Shown: positions 13,618 to 19,445 of the stretch, in pieces
Layout of the letters: every line of letters begins with the position of its first letter
How positions within the stretch are numbered: position 1 is the stretch's first letter
From: Chloroflexota bacterium
GTDB lineage: Bacteria; Chloroflexota; Dehalococcoidia; JACQGW01
DNA: 19,445 nt
NCBI GenBank assembly: GCA_016199325.1
Contig: JACQGW010000379.1
Coordinates: 1 to 19,445, forward strand
Reading direction: 5' to 3'
The notes under the pieces: model-generated
What the model saw: only the letters and a program-made list of their open reading frames with translations
Database searches by the model: none
What the model was told of the DNA's origin: nothing
Made by a program: the position numbers and the translations under genes

Positions 13618-13699
13618 GTCATGCTGAGCCGCAGCGAAGCATCTCCCCGGCTCGAACGAGCAGCAGCCGGGGAGATGCTTCGCTGCGGCTCAGCGTGAC
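13618..13699. repeat. Complete palindromic repeat of family A
   Basis: Two 35-base arms (13618-13652 and 13665-13699) are reverse complements with one mismatch, around a 12-base loop. Each arm begins GTCATGCTGAGCCGCAGCGA or its complement. This is the intact reference copy for the arm at 12-46 and the array at 17220-17409. It lies between the cysO start and the MFS gene, with its right arm 21 bases before the MFS start, so it could also form a strong hairpin in the MFS leader. Confidence 0.92.
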
Positions 13700-13720
13700 G
13701 GAAAAGAGTAGAACGAAGGC

Positions 13721-15184
13721 ATGAGCGCTATCGCCGCATCCGCGGCCAGACCGTCGCCGCCGGCCGTGACCAGACCGAAATGGGCCGTGTTCGCCGTCGT
13801 CAGTTGCAGCGTCTTCATGACGACGCTGAGCACCGGCATGATCAACGTCGCGCTGCCGGTCCTGACGGTCGAGTTCGCCGAGCCCCTCGTCACCGCCCAG
13901 TGGGTCGTCCTGGGCTACCTGCTCTGCATCACGGCGCTGGTGCTGCCGACCGGCCGGCTGGCCGATCTCGTCGGCCGCAAGCGCGTGTTTCTGAGCAGCT
14001 TCGTCGGCTTTGGCCTGACGTCGGTGCTCTGCGGTCTGGCGCCGACGATGGCGACGCTGATCGTCGCCCGCATCCTCCAGGGCGTCGCCGGCGCGGCGAT
14101 GCAGGCAAATATGGGCGCGCTGACGACGGCGGCGTTCCCGTCCGACCAGCGCGGCCGGGCGCTGGGGCTGACCGCCTCGGTCGTCGCGATCGGCCTGTTG
14201 AGCGGGCCGCTCATCGGCGGAGTCATCACCCAGTACCTGGGCTGGCGCTGGACGTTCTACCTCTTCGTGCCGCTCTGCGTGGTGTCCACGCTCGTCGGTC
14301 TGCGCCTGCTGCCGGACGATCAGGGAAGACTCGGATCGAAACGCTGGCCCATCGACCTCCATCACTTCGATCTGCTCGGCAACGGGCTGCTCCTGGCGAT
14401 GATCGTCTCCTTCCTGCTGTTTCTCAACCGCGGTCCGCAGGAAGGCTGGGGCTCGGCCTCGGCGCTGGGGTTCGCTGCGGCGAGCCTGGTGGCGGCGGCG
14501 GCCTTCTTCCGAGTCGAGCGGCGGTCCGCCGACCCCGCCGTCGATCTGCACCTTTTCGACAACCGGGGGTTCCGCGCCGCCGTCGTGAGCGGCTTCCTGA
14601 CCTTCTCCGCCCTGGGATCCGTGGTCCTCCTCATGCCGTTCTACCTTCAGTTCGTCCTGGGGCTCAGCGTTGCTCAGGCCGGGCTGGTGCTGATCAGCCT
14701 GCCGACCATGCAAATGGTCATCGGGCCCATCAGCGGCAGTCTTTCCGACCGGCTCGGCGCCCGCCTCGTCGCCTCGACCGGCCTGTTCGTCATGCTCGCC
14801 GGCATGCTCAGCCTGACCACGCTGGGCGAGCAGGCCGGCCTGATCGAGGTGGTGCTGCGGCTGTGCGTCGTCGGCGCCGGGATGGCGATGTTCAACTCGC
14901 CCAACAGCAGCAGCCTGTTCAACGCCGTTCGCGTCGACCAGCTCGGCCAGGCCAGCGCCTGGTGGCCGTTGACGAGGAACCTCGGGCAATCGGTTGGCCA
15001 GGCGACCGCGGGCGCGCTCTGGACGGCCGTCGTGGTGCTCGTCGCCGGCGCGTCGGCCATGGGCGCGCCGCCGGCGGCGATGGTCGTCGGTTTTCGGGGG
15101 GCGTTCCTGGTTGCGGCAGCGCTCCTGACGGGCGCGCTCCTCACGTCGATCTTTGGACGGCCGCCGCGGCCGTCCGCACCGTGA
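13721..15184 (+). CDS. DHA2-family MFS exporter, 14 membrane helices
   Basis: A 487-residue drug:proton antiporter-like protein of the EmrB/QacA (DHA2) family in the cytoplasmic membrane. Diagnostic segments are the first helix with MINVALPVL, the QWVVLGYLL segment of helix 2, motif A GRLADLVGRKRVF, and motif C in helix 5, GLLSGPLIGGVI. The hydrophobic pattern fits 14 helices. Substrates cannot be told from sequence. ATG 13721 follows GAAGG; the N-terminal 15 residues are unremarkable. It is followed after about 100 bases of short repeats by the Mca-like amidase; in organisms that make low-molecular-weight thiols, conjugate cleavage and export of products are linked, but here co-function is speculative. 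Confidence 0.92.
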   Translation: MSAIAASAARPSPPAVTRPKWAVFAVVSCSVFMTTLSTGMINVALPVLTVEFAEPLVTAQWVVLGYLLCITALVLPTGRLADLVGRKRVFLSSFVGFGLTSVLCGLAPTMATLIVARILQGVAGAAMQANMGALTTAAFPSDQRGRALGLTASVVAIGLLSGPLIGGVITQYLGWRWTFYLFVPLCVVSTLVGLRLLPDDQGRLGSKRWPIDLHHFDLLGNGLLLAMIVSFLLFLNRGPQEGWGSASALGFAAASLVAAAAFFRVERRSADPAVDLHLFDNRGFRAAVVSGFLTFSALGSVVLLMPFYLQFVLGLSVAQAGLVLISLPTMQMVIGPISGSLSDRLGARLVASTGLFVMLAGMLSLTTLGEQAGLIEVVLRLCVVGAGMAMFNSPNSSSLFNAVRVDQLGQASAWWPLTRNLGQSVGQATAGALWTAVVVLVAGASAMGAPPAAMVVGFRGAFLVAAALLTGALLTSIFGRPPRPSAP

Positions 15185-15196
15185 CCCTGACCATGA

Positions 15197-15273
15197 GACC
15201 TGACAGACCTGGCAGACCTGGCCCAGTGGGCCTGGCCCAATAAACCTGGCAATATACCTGGCAATATACCTGG
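15197..15273. repeat. Short tandem repeats in the MFS-amidase spacer
   Basis: Three 9-base units, GACCTGACA, GACCTGGCA and GACCTGGCC (15197-15223), are followed by a GGCCCA/TGGGCC palindrome and then two exact 12-base units ACCTGGCAATAT (15244-15267) and a partial third (15268-15273). The last unit merges into the GGGAGGAAA ribosome-binding site of the next gene. Copy-number change could alter spacing but not the site itself. Confidence 0.85.
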
Positions 15274-15285
15274 GAGGAAAGCATC

Positions 15286-16185
15286 GTGACCAATCCGGTG
15301 ACCATCCTGGCCGTTCGGCCCCATCCGGACGACGAGTGTACGGCGACCGGCGGAGTTCTGGCGCGGTATGCCGCCATGGGCGTGCGGACGGGGGTCGTCT
15401 GCTGCACCGGCGGCGAGGAGGGCGAGATTCACGATCCGGACCTGGACCTGGAGACGGCGAAGCCGCAGCTCCACGAGATCCGCGAGCGTGAGCTTCGGGC
15501 CGCCTGCCGGGTGCTCGGCGTCGGCGTCGTCCGACTCCTGGGCTACCGCGATTCCGGCATGGCGGGGACGCCGGCCAACCAGAACCCGGCGGCATTCTGC
15601 AACGTCGACGTGGTGGAGGCCAGCGGCCGGCTCGTACGGGTCGTCCGCGAGCTGCGGCCCCGGATTATCATCACCGAAGCCGAAGGCGGCGGCTACCCCC
15701 ACCCGGACCACATCATGTGCCACACCGTCACCATAGCCGCGGTGGCCGTCGCTGGCGATCCCCGCGCCTTCCCGGAGGCCGGGCCGCCCTGGGACGTGCC
15801 GAAAGTCTACACCATCGCCAACGTCGACGACGGCACCTGGGACCGGCTGGAGGAGGATCTGCACGCCGCCGGTATCGACGAGCCCTGGCTCCGGCGGCGG
15901 CGGGAGACGCGGAGATCGCGCCCGGCGCCGAAGCGGCCCGAGGACGCCACAGTCGCCGTCGACGTCGCCGATTTCGTCGAGGTGCGCCGGGCTGCGCTGG
16001 CCTGCCACCGGACCCAGATCCCGCAGGACAGCTTCTGGATGAAGCTGCCGCCCGATCTGGCCCGCAGGGCCTTCGCGAAATCGTATTTCATTCGGGTCAA
16101 GCCGCTGGCAGCCCCCGGCGAGTACGAGATAGACCTGCTCGACCCGGCGCCGTCGCTGGACGGCGTGGCCGGCCGGCATCGGTAG
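15286..16185 (+). CDS. PIG-L/LmbE-family amidase, Mca-like
   Basis: A 299-residue zinc amidohydrolase of the PIG-L/LmbE family. The start RPHPDDEC supplies the zinc ligands His13 and Asp16 and the catalytic base Asp15, and GGYPHPDH supplies the third ligand, His142. The order of segments (LLGYRDSGM, VRVVRELRPRIIIT, YPHPDHIMCH, and ALACHRTQIPQDSFWMKLP) follows Mca, the mycothiol S-conjugate amidase, more closely than simple GlcNAc deacetylases. A MshB-type deacetylase is the alternative. The host's thiol is unknown, since no thiol biosynthesis genes are present. GTG 15286 has an excellent GGGAGGAAA site. The preceding exporter is about 100 bases away on the same strand. Confidence 0.88.
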   Translation: MTNPVTILAVRPHPDDECTATGGVLARYAAMGVRTGVVCCTGGEEGEIHDPDLDLETAKPQLHEIRERELRAACRVLGVGVVRLLGYRDSGMAGTPANQNPAAFCNVDVVEASGRLVRVVRELRPRIIITEAEGGGYPHPDHIMCHTVTIAAVAVAGDPRAFPEAGPPWDVPKVYTIANVDDGTWDRLEEDLHAAGIDEPWLRRRRETRRSRPAPKRPEDATVAVDVADFVEVRRAALACHRTQIPQDSFWMKLPPDLARRAFAKSYFIRVKPLAAPGEYEIDLLDPAPSLDGVAGRHR

Positions 16186-16193
16186 ACGCGGGG

Positions 16194-16223
16194 GGAACTC
16201 GCAGGAACTCGGAGGAACTCGGG
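16194..16223. repeat. Three tandem 10-base units
   Basis: GGAACTCGCA, GGAACTCGGA and GGAACTCGGG follow each other directly after the amidase stop, in the 62-base gap to the convergent lipid kinase. A weak GGGCTGGCCCCTTTT motif (around 16232-16247) may help end transcription of the amidase gene. Confidence 0.85.
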
Positions 16224-16247
16224 GGAGCGGCGGGCTGGCCCCTTTTG

Positions 16248-17180
16248 CTACTCCGGCCGGGCTGGGCGAAGCAGGCGGCTGGCGGCTGGGCGCTCTCCGG
16301 CTGTGGACGGGCCGACGATGACGCGGAGCGCGGCCGGCACCACCTCGATCGTCGCCGGAGTGAAGCCGGCCGGGAAGGCATCGGCGTGGACGGGCAGGCG
16401 GCGGCCGGCGTGGACGACCAGTCGCCGCGCCTGGAGATGGCGGAACGCGATGCCAGGTCGCCCGAAGGAGCCCCCGCCGAACCATTGGCGTATCAGATCC
16501 AGCCGGCCCATCGACTCGAAGATCGCGACGTCCAGCACGCCATCGTCCAGTCTGGCGTTCGGCGCGATGCTCTGTGCTGCGGCGTAGAGCGGGCCGTTCG
16601 TCGCCGTGAGCGAGATGGCGCGGACCACCAGCGGCTGTCCATCGACGGTCAGGTCGAGCCGGTATCGCCGGCGACCGCGAATGGCCCGGAGCAGGTCGAG
16701 CAGCCGCTGCCATCGTCCGCGATCGATCTCGCCGGTGAGCTGGAAGATCTGGGCTTCCATTCCGACGCCGGCCGCCTCCAGGAAGTACTCGTCCCCAACC
16801 CGCCCGAGGTCGATGACCGCGACCTCACCTGCCAGAAGCACGTGAACGGCGCCTTCCAGGTCACGGGGGATGTTCAGCATGCGCGCCAGGTTCATGACGC
16901 TGCCGAGCGGCAGAATGCCGAGGACAACCGGCGTGCCGGCGAGCGCCTGGGCGACCTCGTGGATGGTCCCATCGCCGCCTGCCACGAGGACGAGCTGGTA
17001 ACGCTCGCCAACCGCTTCGGTCGCCAGTTGCCGCCCGTGGCCGGGGCCGCACGTCTCGACGACGTCGGCAGCGATCTGATGAGCGGCGAGCGCGGCCGTG
17101 ACGTCGGCGACACCGTAGAGATTCGTCGGCACGCCAATCTTTCGGCCGGCAGCGGGGTTCACAATCAGCTTTGTGCGCAC
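16248..17180 (-). CDS. Diacylglycerol kinase-family lipid kinase
   Basis: A cytoplasmic, membrane-associated lipid kinase of the DAGK catalytic family (DgkB/YegS-like), about 310 residues. It starts MRTKLIVNPAAGRK, the typical first strand, then has LVLVAGGDGTIHEV (GGDGT at 68-72), the ILPLGSVMNLAR segment (usually PxGTxNDxAR; here Ser-Val-Met replaces part of it), and EAAGVGMEA in the second domain. The exact lipid is unknown. The GTG at 17180 gives the family-like start; GTG 17192 (adding MADIV) is equally possible. The reading frame stays open much further upstream, but that part is translated palindromic repeat with no ribosome-binding site. It converges on the amidase gene. Confidence 0.88.
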   Translation of the reverse strand: MRTKLIVNPAAGRKIGVPTNLYGVADVTAALAAHQIAADVVETCGPGHGRQLATEAVGERYQLVLVAGGDGTIHEVAQALAGTPVVLGILPLGSVMNLARMLNIPRDLEGAVHVLLAGEVAVIDLGRVGDEYFLEAAGVGMEAQIFQLTGEIDRGRWQRLLDLLRAIRGRRRYRLDLTVDGQPLVVRAISLTATNGPLYAAAQSIAPNARLDDGVLDVAIFESMGRLDLIRQWFGGGSFGRPGIAFRHLQARRLVVHAGRRLPVHADAFPAGFTPATIEVVPAALRVIVGPSTAGERPAASRLLRPARPE

Positions 17181-17219
17181 GATATCTGCCACTCTGCCGA
17201 CGACTACGGCGGTCCCTCC

Positions 17220-17409
17220 GTCATGCTGAGCCGCAGCGAAGCATCTCCCCGGCTCGACCCGGCCCCCCGGTCCGTCATGCTGAGCCACAGCGAAGCATCT
17301 CCCCGGCTCGACCCGGCCCCCCCTCTCCGTCATGCTGAGCCACAGCGAAGCATCTCCCCGGCTCGAACCAGCGGCGGCCCGGAGATGCTTCGCTGCGGCT
17401 CAGCATGAC
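17220..17409. repeat. Family A repeat array: three direct copies plus one inverted
   Basis: Three direct units start at 17220, 17274 and 17329 (periods 54 and 55), each with a GTCATGCTGAGCC-type start, CGAAGCATCTCCCCGGCTCG and a C-rich linker. The last two have CCACAG where the first has CCGCAG. A fourth copy (about 17376-17409) is inverted and closes a long palindrome with copy three. The array lies just upstream of the lipid kinase start and overlaps its nominal leader. Confidence 0.92.
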
Positions 17410-17499
17410 GGAGAGGGGCCAGCCAATCGCCAACGGACCTGCCGAATGCGCCAGTTCGAGCGGTCTGCACAGGGATCGACCAAACGACCGACCGTCGTT

Positions 17500-17644
17500 C
17501 CTGGCGTCTTTCTCGCCGTCCCTCTTGGCGATCTTGGCGTCTTGGCGGTTCGTTGTCTCTCGGCACCGCTCTCGCGACTCGAACGTGTCTGCGAGATTCG
17601 TGCCAGACATCGTCCCTGGCGTTCCCGGCGCCTTGGCGGTTCAA
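17500..17644. repeat. Degenerate CTTGGCG word repeats
   Basis: A block with CCTGGCG (17500), CTTGGCG (17524, 17533, 17541) ending in GGCGGTTC, and a second block with CCTGGCG (17615), CCCGGCG (17624) and CTTGGCG (17632), also ending GGCGGTTC. Both blocks run in the same direction, so this is a direct and not an inverted repeat. The 17410-17670 gap holds no gene; this is its main content. Confidence 0.75.
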
Positions 17645-17670
17645 CCGTGGTGCAGGCGGTGTGGGACCGC

Positions 17671-19242
17671 CTACTGCCGAAGGGCGGCGTCCTGGAGCAG
17701 CAGTTGGCCGCCCAGCGTCCAGGCCAGGTCGTCGATCGGGCGGCGGCTCACCGCATGGCGGTAGTGCCAGGCCAGCGGAATGACCCACGCCTCGTCGAGC
17801 AGGCTCTGCTGGATCGCTCGCCAGGTCTGGCGCTGGCGGCTTTCGTCGAGGGTTGTCGAAGCCACCTTGACGGCATCGGCATAGGCCGCCGGCAGCCCGC
17901 CGGGCCAGAGGGGATTGTTGATCAGGCGAAGCGGCAGGTTCCAGGCGATGGCCGCCGGGTGGCGCACGGTGTGGTCCAGAGAGACCAGCGCCGCGTGGAA
18001 GTTGCCGCTGTTCAACGCCGCGTACCACTGGGCGACCGTCGCCGGCCAGACCTCCAGCGGAAGTCCGGCCGATTCGAGCCACCCGCTGAGGGCGCCGGCG
18101 ATGCGCCCCCAATCCTGCTCCTGCTGGCCGACCAGCAGCGTGACCCGGTCTGGACCGACTGCGTCGTTGCCGAGCAGTTGGCGAGCGCGCTCCGGGTCGA
18201 ACCGCACGGCCGCCGCCAGATCGGGGGCAAAGGCAGGCGAGCCGCTCGGGAAGAAGGATACCGCCGGATCGACCGTTCCCGCCAGCGTCTCCGACGCCAG
18301 CGCCCGGCGGTCGATGGCCCACTGCACGGCCTGGCGCACCTCACGCCGATCGAAGGGCGGCCGGCTCGGGTTGAGCACGAGCGCGTGGAGCCCCTTCGGC
18401 ACGGGAAGCCGCTCGCCGGCCATGTGGCTCGGCCGGGCTCTGGCGGCCAGGCCGGAGGCGAAGTCGACGGACCCCTCCGTCAGGGCGGCCGTGATCGCCT
18501 CTTCGTCGCTAAAGAACCGGACGACCACCGTGTCCAGCAGCGGTCGGCCGGCCACCCAGTACGAGTCGAACCGCTTAAGCGTCGCATGATGTCCCGGCGC
18601 CCGCTCGGCAAGCCAGAAAGGGCCGGTGCCCCCGTCACGCTCGCCGAATCGCTGGAAGGCGTCAGGGTCGGCCAGGCCCAGCACGTCCATCAAGTCCAGC
18701 ATCAGCGGGAACGGCTGGTCGAACGAGACGGCGACGGTGTAGTGATCTTTGACCTCGACCGCCTTGACGTCGGCCGCGAAGCTGCGGACGCTCAGCCCTC
18801 GCTGCCAGTCCCGCGCCCGGTCCAGATTCGCCTTGAGGTCCTCGGCGGTGATATTCCGGCCGCTGTGGAACTTGACGCCGGCGCGGAGCTGGATCTGGAG
18901 CGTTCGCCCGTCGTCGGCGATCGACCATCGTTCCGCGAGATCCGGCACGGCGCGCCGGCCGGGGTCGAGGCGAATGAGGGTGTTATGCAGGTTGCCGACG
19001 ACCGACGCCGTGAGGTCCGACAGGTTGAATGAATCGAACGAGGCGACGTCGCCGAGTGTGGCGATGGTCAGCACCCGCCCGGGCGTCGCCGTCGGCGCCG
19101 CCGTCTGCTCGGGCTTCGGCCCGGTCGGCTTGAGCGAGGTGCAGCCCTGCAGCAGCCCGAGGGCTGACCCCGCGCCCAGCGCGGCCAGGCGGAGGAATCG
19201 GCGTCGAGTCAGGCGCTTCGGCTCGTCGGCAAGGGGTGGCAC
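17671..19242 (-). CDS. Tat-type lipoprotein, ABC peptide/nickel substrate-binding (SBP family 5)
   Basis: A 523-residue extracellular solute-binding protein of family 5 (DppA/OppA/NikA type) that would deliver peptides, nickel or similar solutes to an ABC importer. The N terminus has a twin-arginine motif TRRRFL (12-17), a hydrophobic core and the lipobox LLQGC, with lipidated Cys34; a Pro/Thr-rich linker precedes the folded domain. Conserved family segments include TASVVGNLHNTLIRLD, LAERWSIADDGRTLQIQLRAGVKFHSGRNITAEDL and the DRREVRQAVQWAIDRRAL helix. No permease or ATPase is adjacent within the window. The GTG at 19242 follows GGAGG with seven bases spacing, on the minus strand. The substrate is unknown. 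Confidence 0.93.
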   Translation of the reverse strand: MPPLADEPKRLTRRRFLRLAALGAGSALGLLQGCTSLKPTGPKPEQTAAPTATPGRVLTIATLGDVASFDSFNLSDLTASVVGNLHNTLIRLDPGRRAVPDLAERWSIADDGRTLQIQLRAGVKFHSGRNITAEDLKANLDRARDWQRGLSVRSFAADVKAVEVKDHYTVAVSFDQPFPLMLDLMDVLGLADPDAFQRFGERDGGTGPFWLAERAPGHHATLKRFDSYWVAGRPLLDTVVVRFFSDEEAITAALTEGSVDFASGLAARARPSHMAGERLPVPKGLHALVLNPSRPPFDRREVRQAVQWAIDRRALASETLAGTVDPAVSFFPSGSPAFAPDLAAAVRFDPERARQLLGNDAVGPDRVTLLVGQQEQDWGRIAGALSGWLESAGLPLEVWPATVAQWYAALNSGNFHAALVSLDHTVRHPAAIAWNLPLRLINNPLWPGGLPAAYADAVKVASTTLDESRQRQTWRAIQQSLLDEAWVIPLAWHYRHAVSRRPIDDLAWTLGGQLLLQDAALRQ

Positions 19243-19289
19243 AGATCAGCCTCCGGAGAGCAGTTCGGCAGAGCAGCCGCGCCTGCTGG

Positions 19290-19304
19290 GGCACGATCCG
19301 TGCC
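19290..19304. repeat. Small perfect palindrome upstream of the lipoprotein gene
   Basis: GGCACG, a three-base loop and CGTGCC form a perfect 6-bp hairpin (19290-19304), followed by another GGCACGG. It lies about 50 bases before the lipoprotein GTG and could be an operator half of a divergent promoter region or a random GC-rich palindrome. A GGTTTCTGGTTTGGGGTT word just after it echoes the inner arms of the 8091-8225 repeat. Confidence 0.5.
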
Positions 19305-19359
19305 GGGCACGGGGGTTTCTGGTTTGGGGTTGTAACTATTCAGCCGTCTGGGAAGCGTC

Positions 19360-19445
19360 TATAATGGGGAGCGAGCTTGCCCCGACGGATGGTGATGGAA
19401 CAGAACGTGTGTAGGCAGTACCCGTGGAACAACTGCCGATGACGC
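19360..19445 (+). promoter_or_regulatory. Plus-strand promoter and possible gene start at the window edge
   Basis: TATAAT (19360-19365) is a consensus -10 box; the -35 region (TATTCA at 17 bases) is weak. Downstream, a GTG at 19424 could open a plus-strand gene (MEQLPMT...) that continues past the window, but there is no strong ribosome-binding site and too little sequence to judge. The arrangement would be divergent from the lipoprotein gene. Confidence 0.4.

Noticed and set aside
13619..15595. Long minus-strand frame opposite the MFS gene
   Set aside because: Low-complexity Arg/Gln/Asp composition and antisense to a well-supported transporter.
17181..17333. N-terminal extension of the lipid kinase through the repeat
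   Set aside because: The extra residues (for example GRCFAVAQHDG) are translated family A repeat and occur wherever that repeat is open; no ribosome-binding site.
17220..17409. CRISPR array
   Set aside because: Only three direct units, near-identical linkers instead of unique spacers, an inverted copy at the end and no cas genes. The same argument applies to 150-416.

Overview
The window is GC-rich with short spacers and encodes metabolism and envelope functions typical of a free-living bacterium. MurT-GatD (lipid II amidation), a CysO-CysM pair, a Mca-like thiol-conjugate amidase, NrfA/NrfH and an Rcp-type two-component pair, together with many families of dispersed palindromic repeats, suggest a Chloroflexota (or related monoderm or actinobacteria-like) genome. 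This placement is inferred from gene content; there is no rRNA in the window. I see no tRNA, rRNA, transposase, integrase, phage gene or CRISPR array.

Layout. 1-602: gene-free repeat region. 603-2524: promoter and nrfA-nrfH operon for respiratory nitrite ammonification. 2533-2882: a separately promoted small DUF433-like protein. 3206-3730: unknown membrane protein. 3736-3839: palindromic repeat. 3913-6273: murT-gatD, with a second palindromic repeat inserted in frame inside murT. 6285-7301: PLP-dependent threonine/serine dehydratase, closely spaced behind gatD. 7336-8081: promoter, structured leader and LOG-family protein. 8082-8549: repeat plus a hairpin-rich stretch. 8550-9515: fmt, followed by the tail of a decayed pRiA4b-ORF3-like gene. 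9839-12186: sensor kinase (GAF domain with a cysteine cluster), overlapping Rcp-like response regulator, and a 57-residue secreted peptide not previously delimited. 12214-12250: strong hairpin between convergent units. 12275-13476 (minus): cysO-cysM. 13618-13699: perfect-looking palindromic repeat. 13721-16185: DHA2 drug exporter and Mca/LmbE-type amidase. 16248-17180 (minus): lipid kinase. 17220-17645: repeat arrays. 17671-19242 (minus): Tat-type lipoprotein of an oligopeptide ABC importer. 19243-19445: divergent promoter region.

Functional reading. NrfAH reduces nitrite to ammonium at the outer face of the membrane with electrons from quinol. MurT-GatD amidates the peptidoglycan stem peptide. 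CysO-CysM is a protein-thiocarboxylate route to cysteine. The kinase, regulator and secreted peptide may form one transcription unit ending at the 12214 hairpin. The most unusual points are the repeat-derived 58-residue in-frame insert in MurT, the GAF cysteine cluster, the secreted Cys-containing peptide beside the two-component genes, the palindrome over the nrf -10 box, and the repeated 'three direct copies plus one inverted copy' arrays at both ends of the window.
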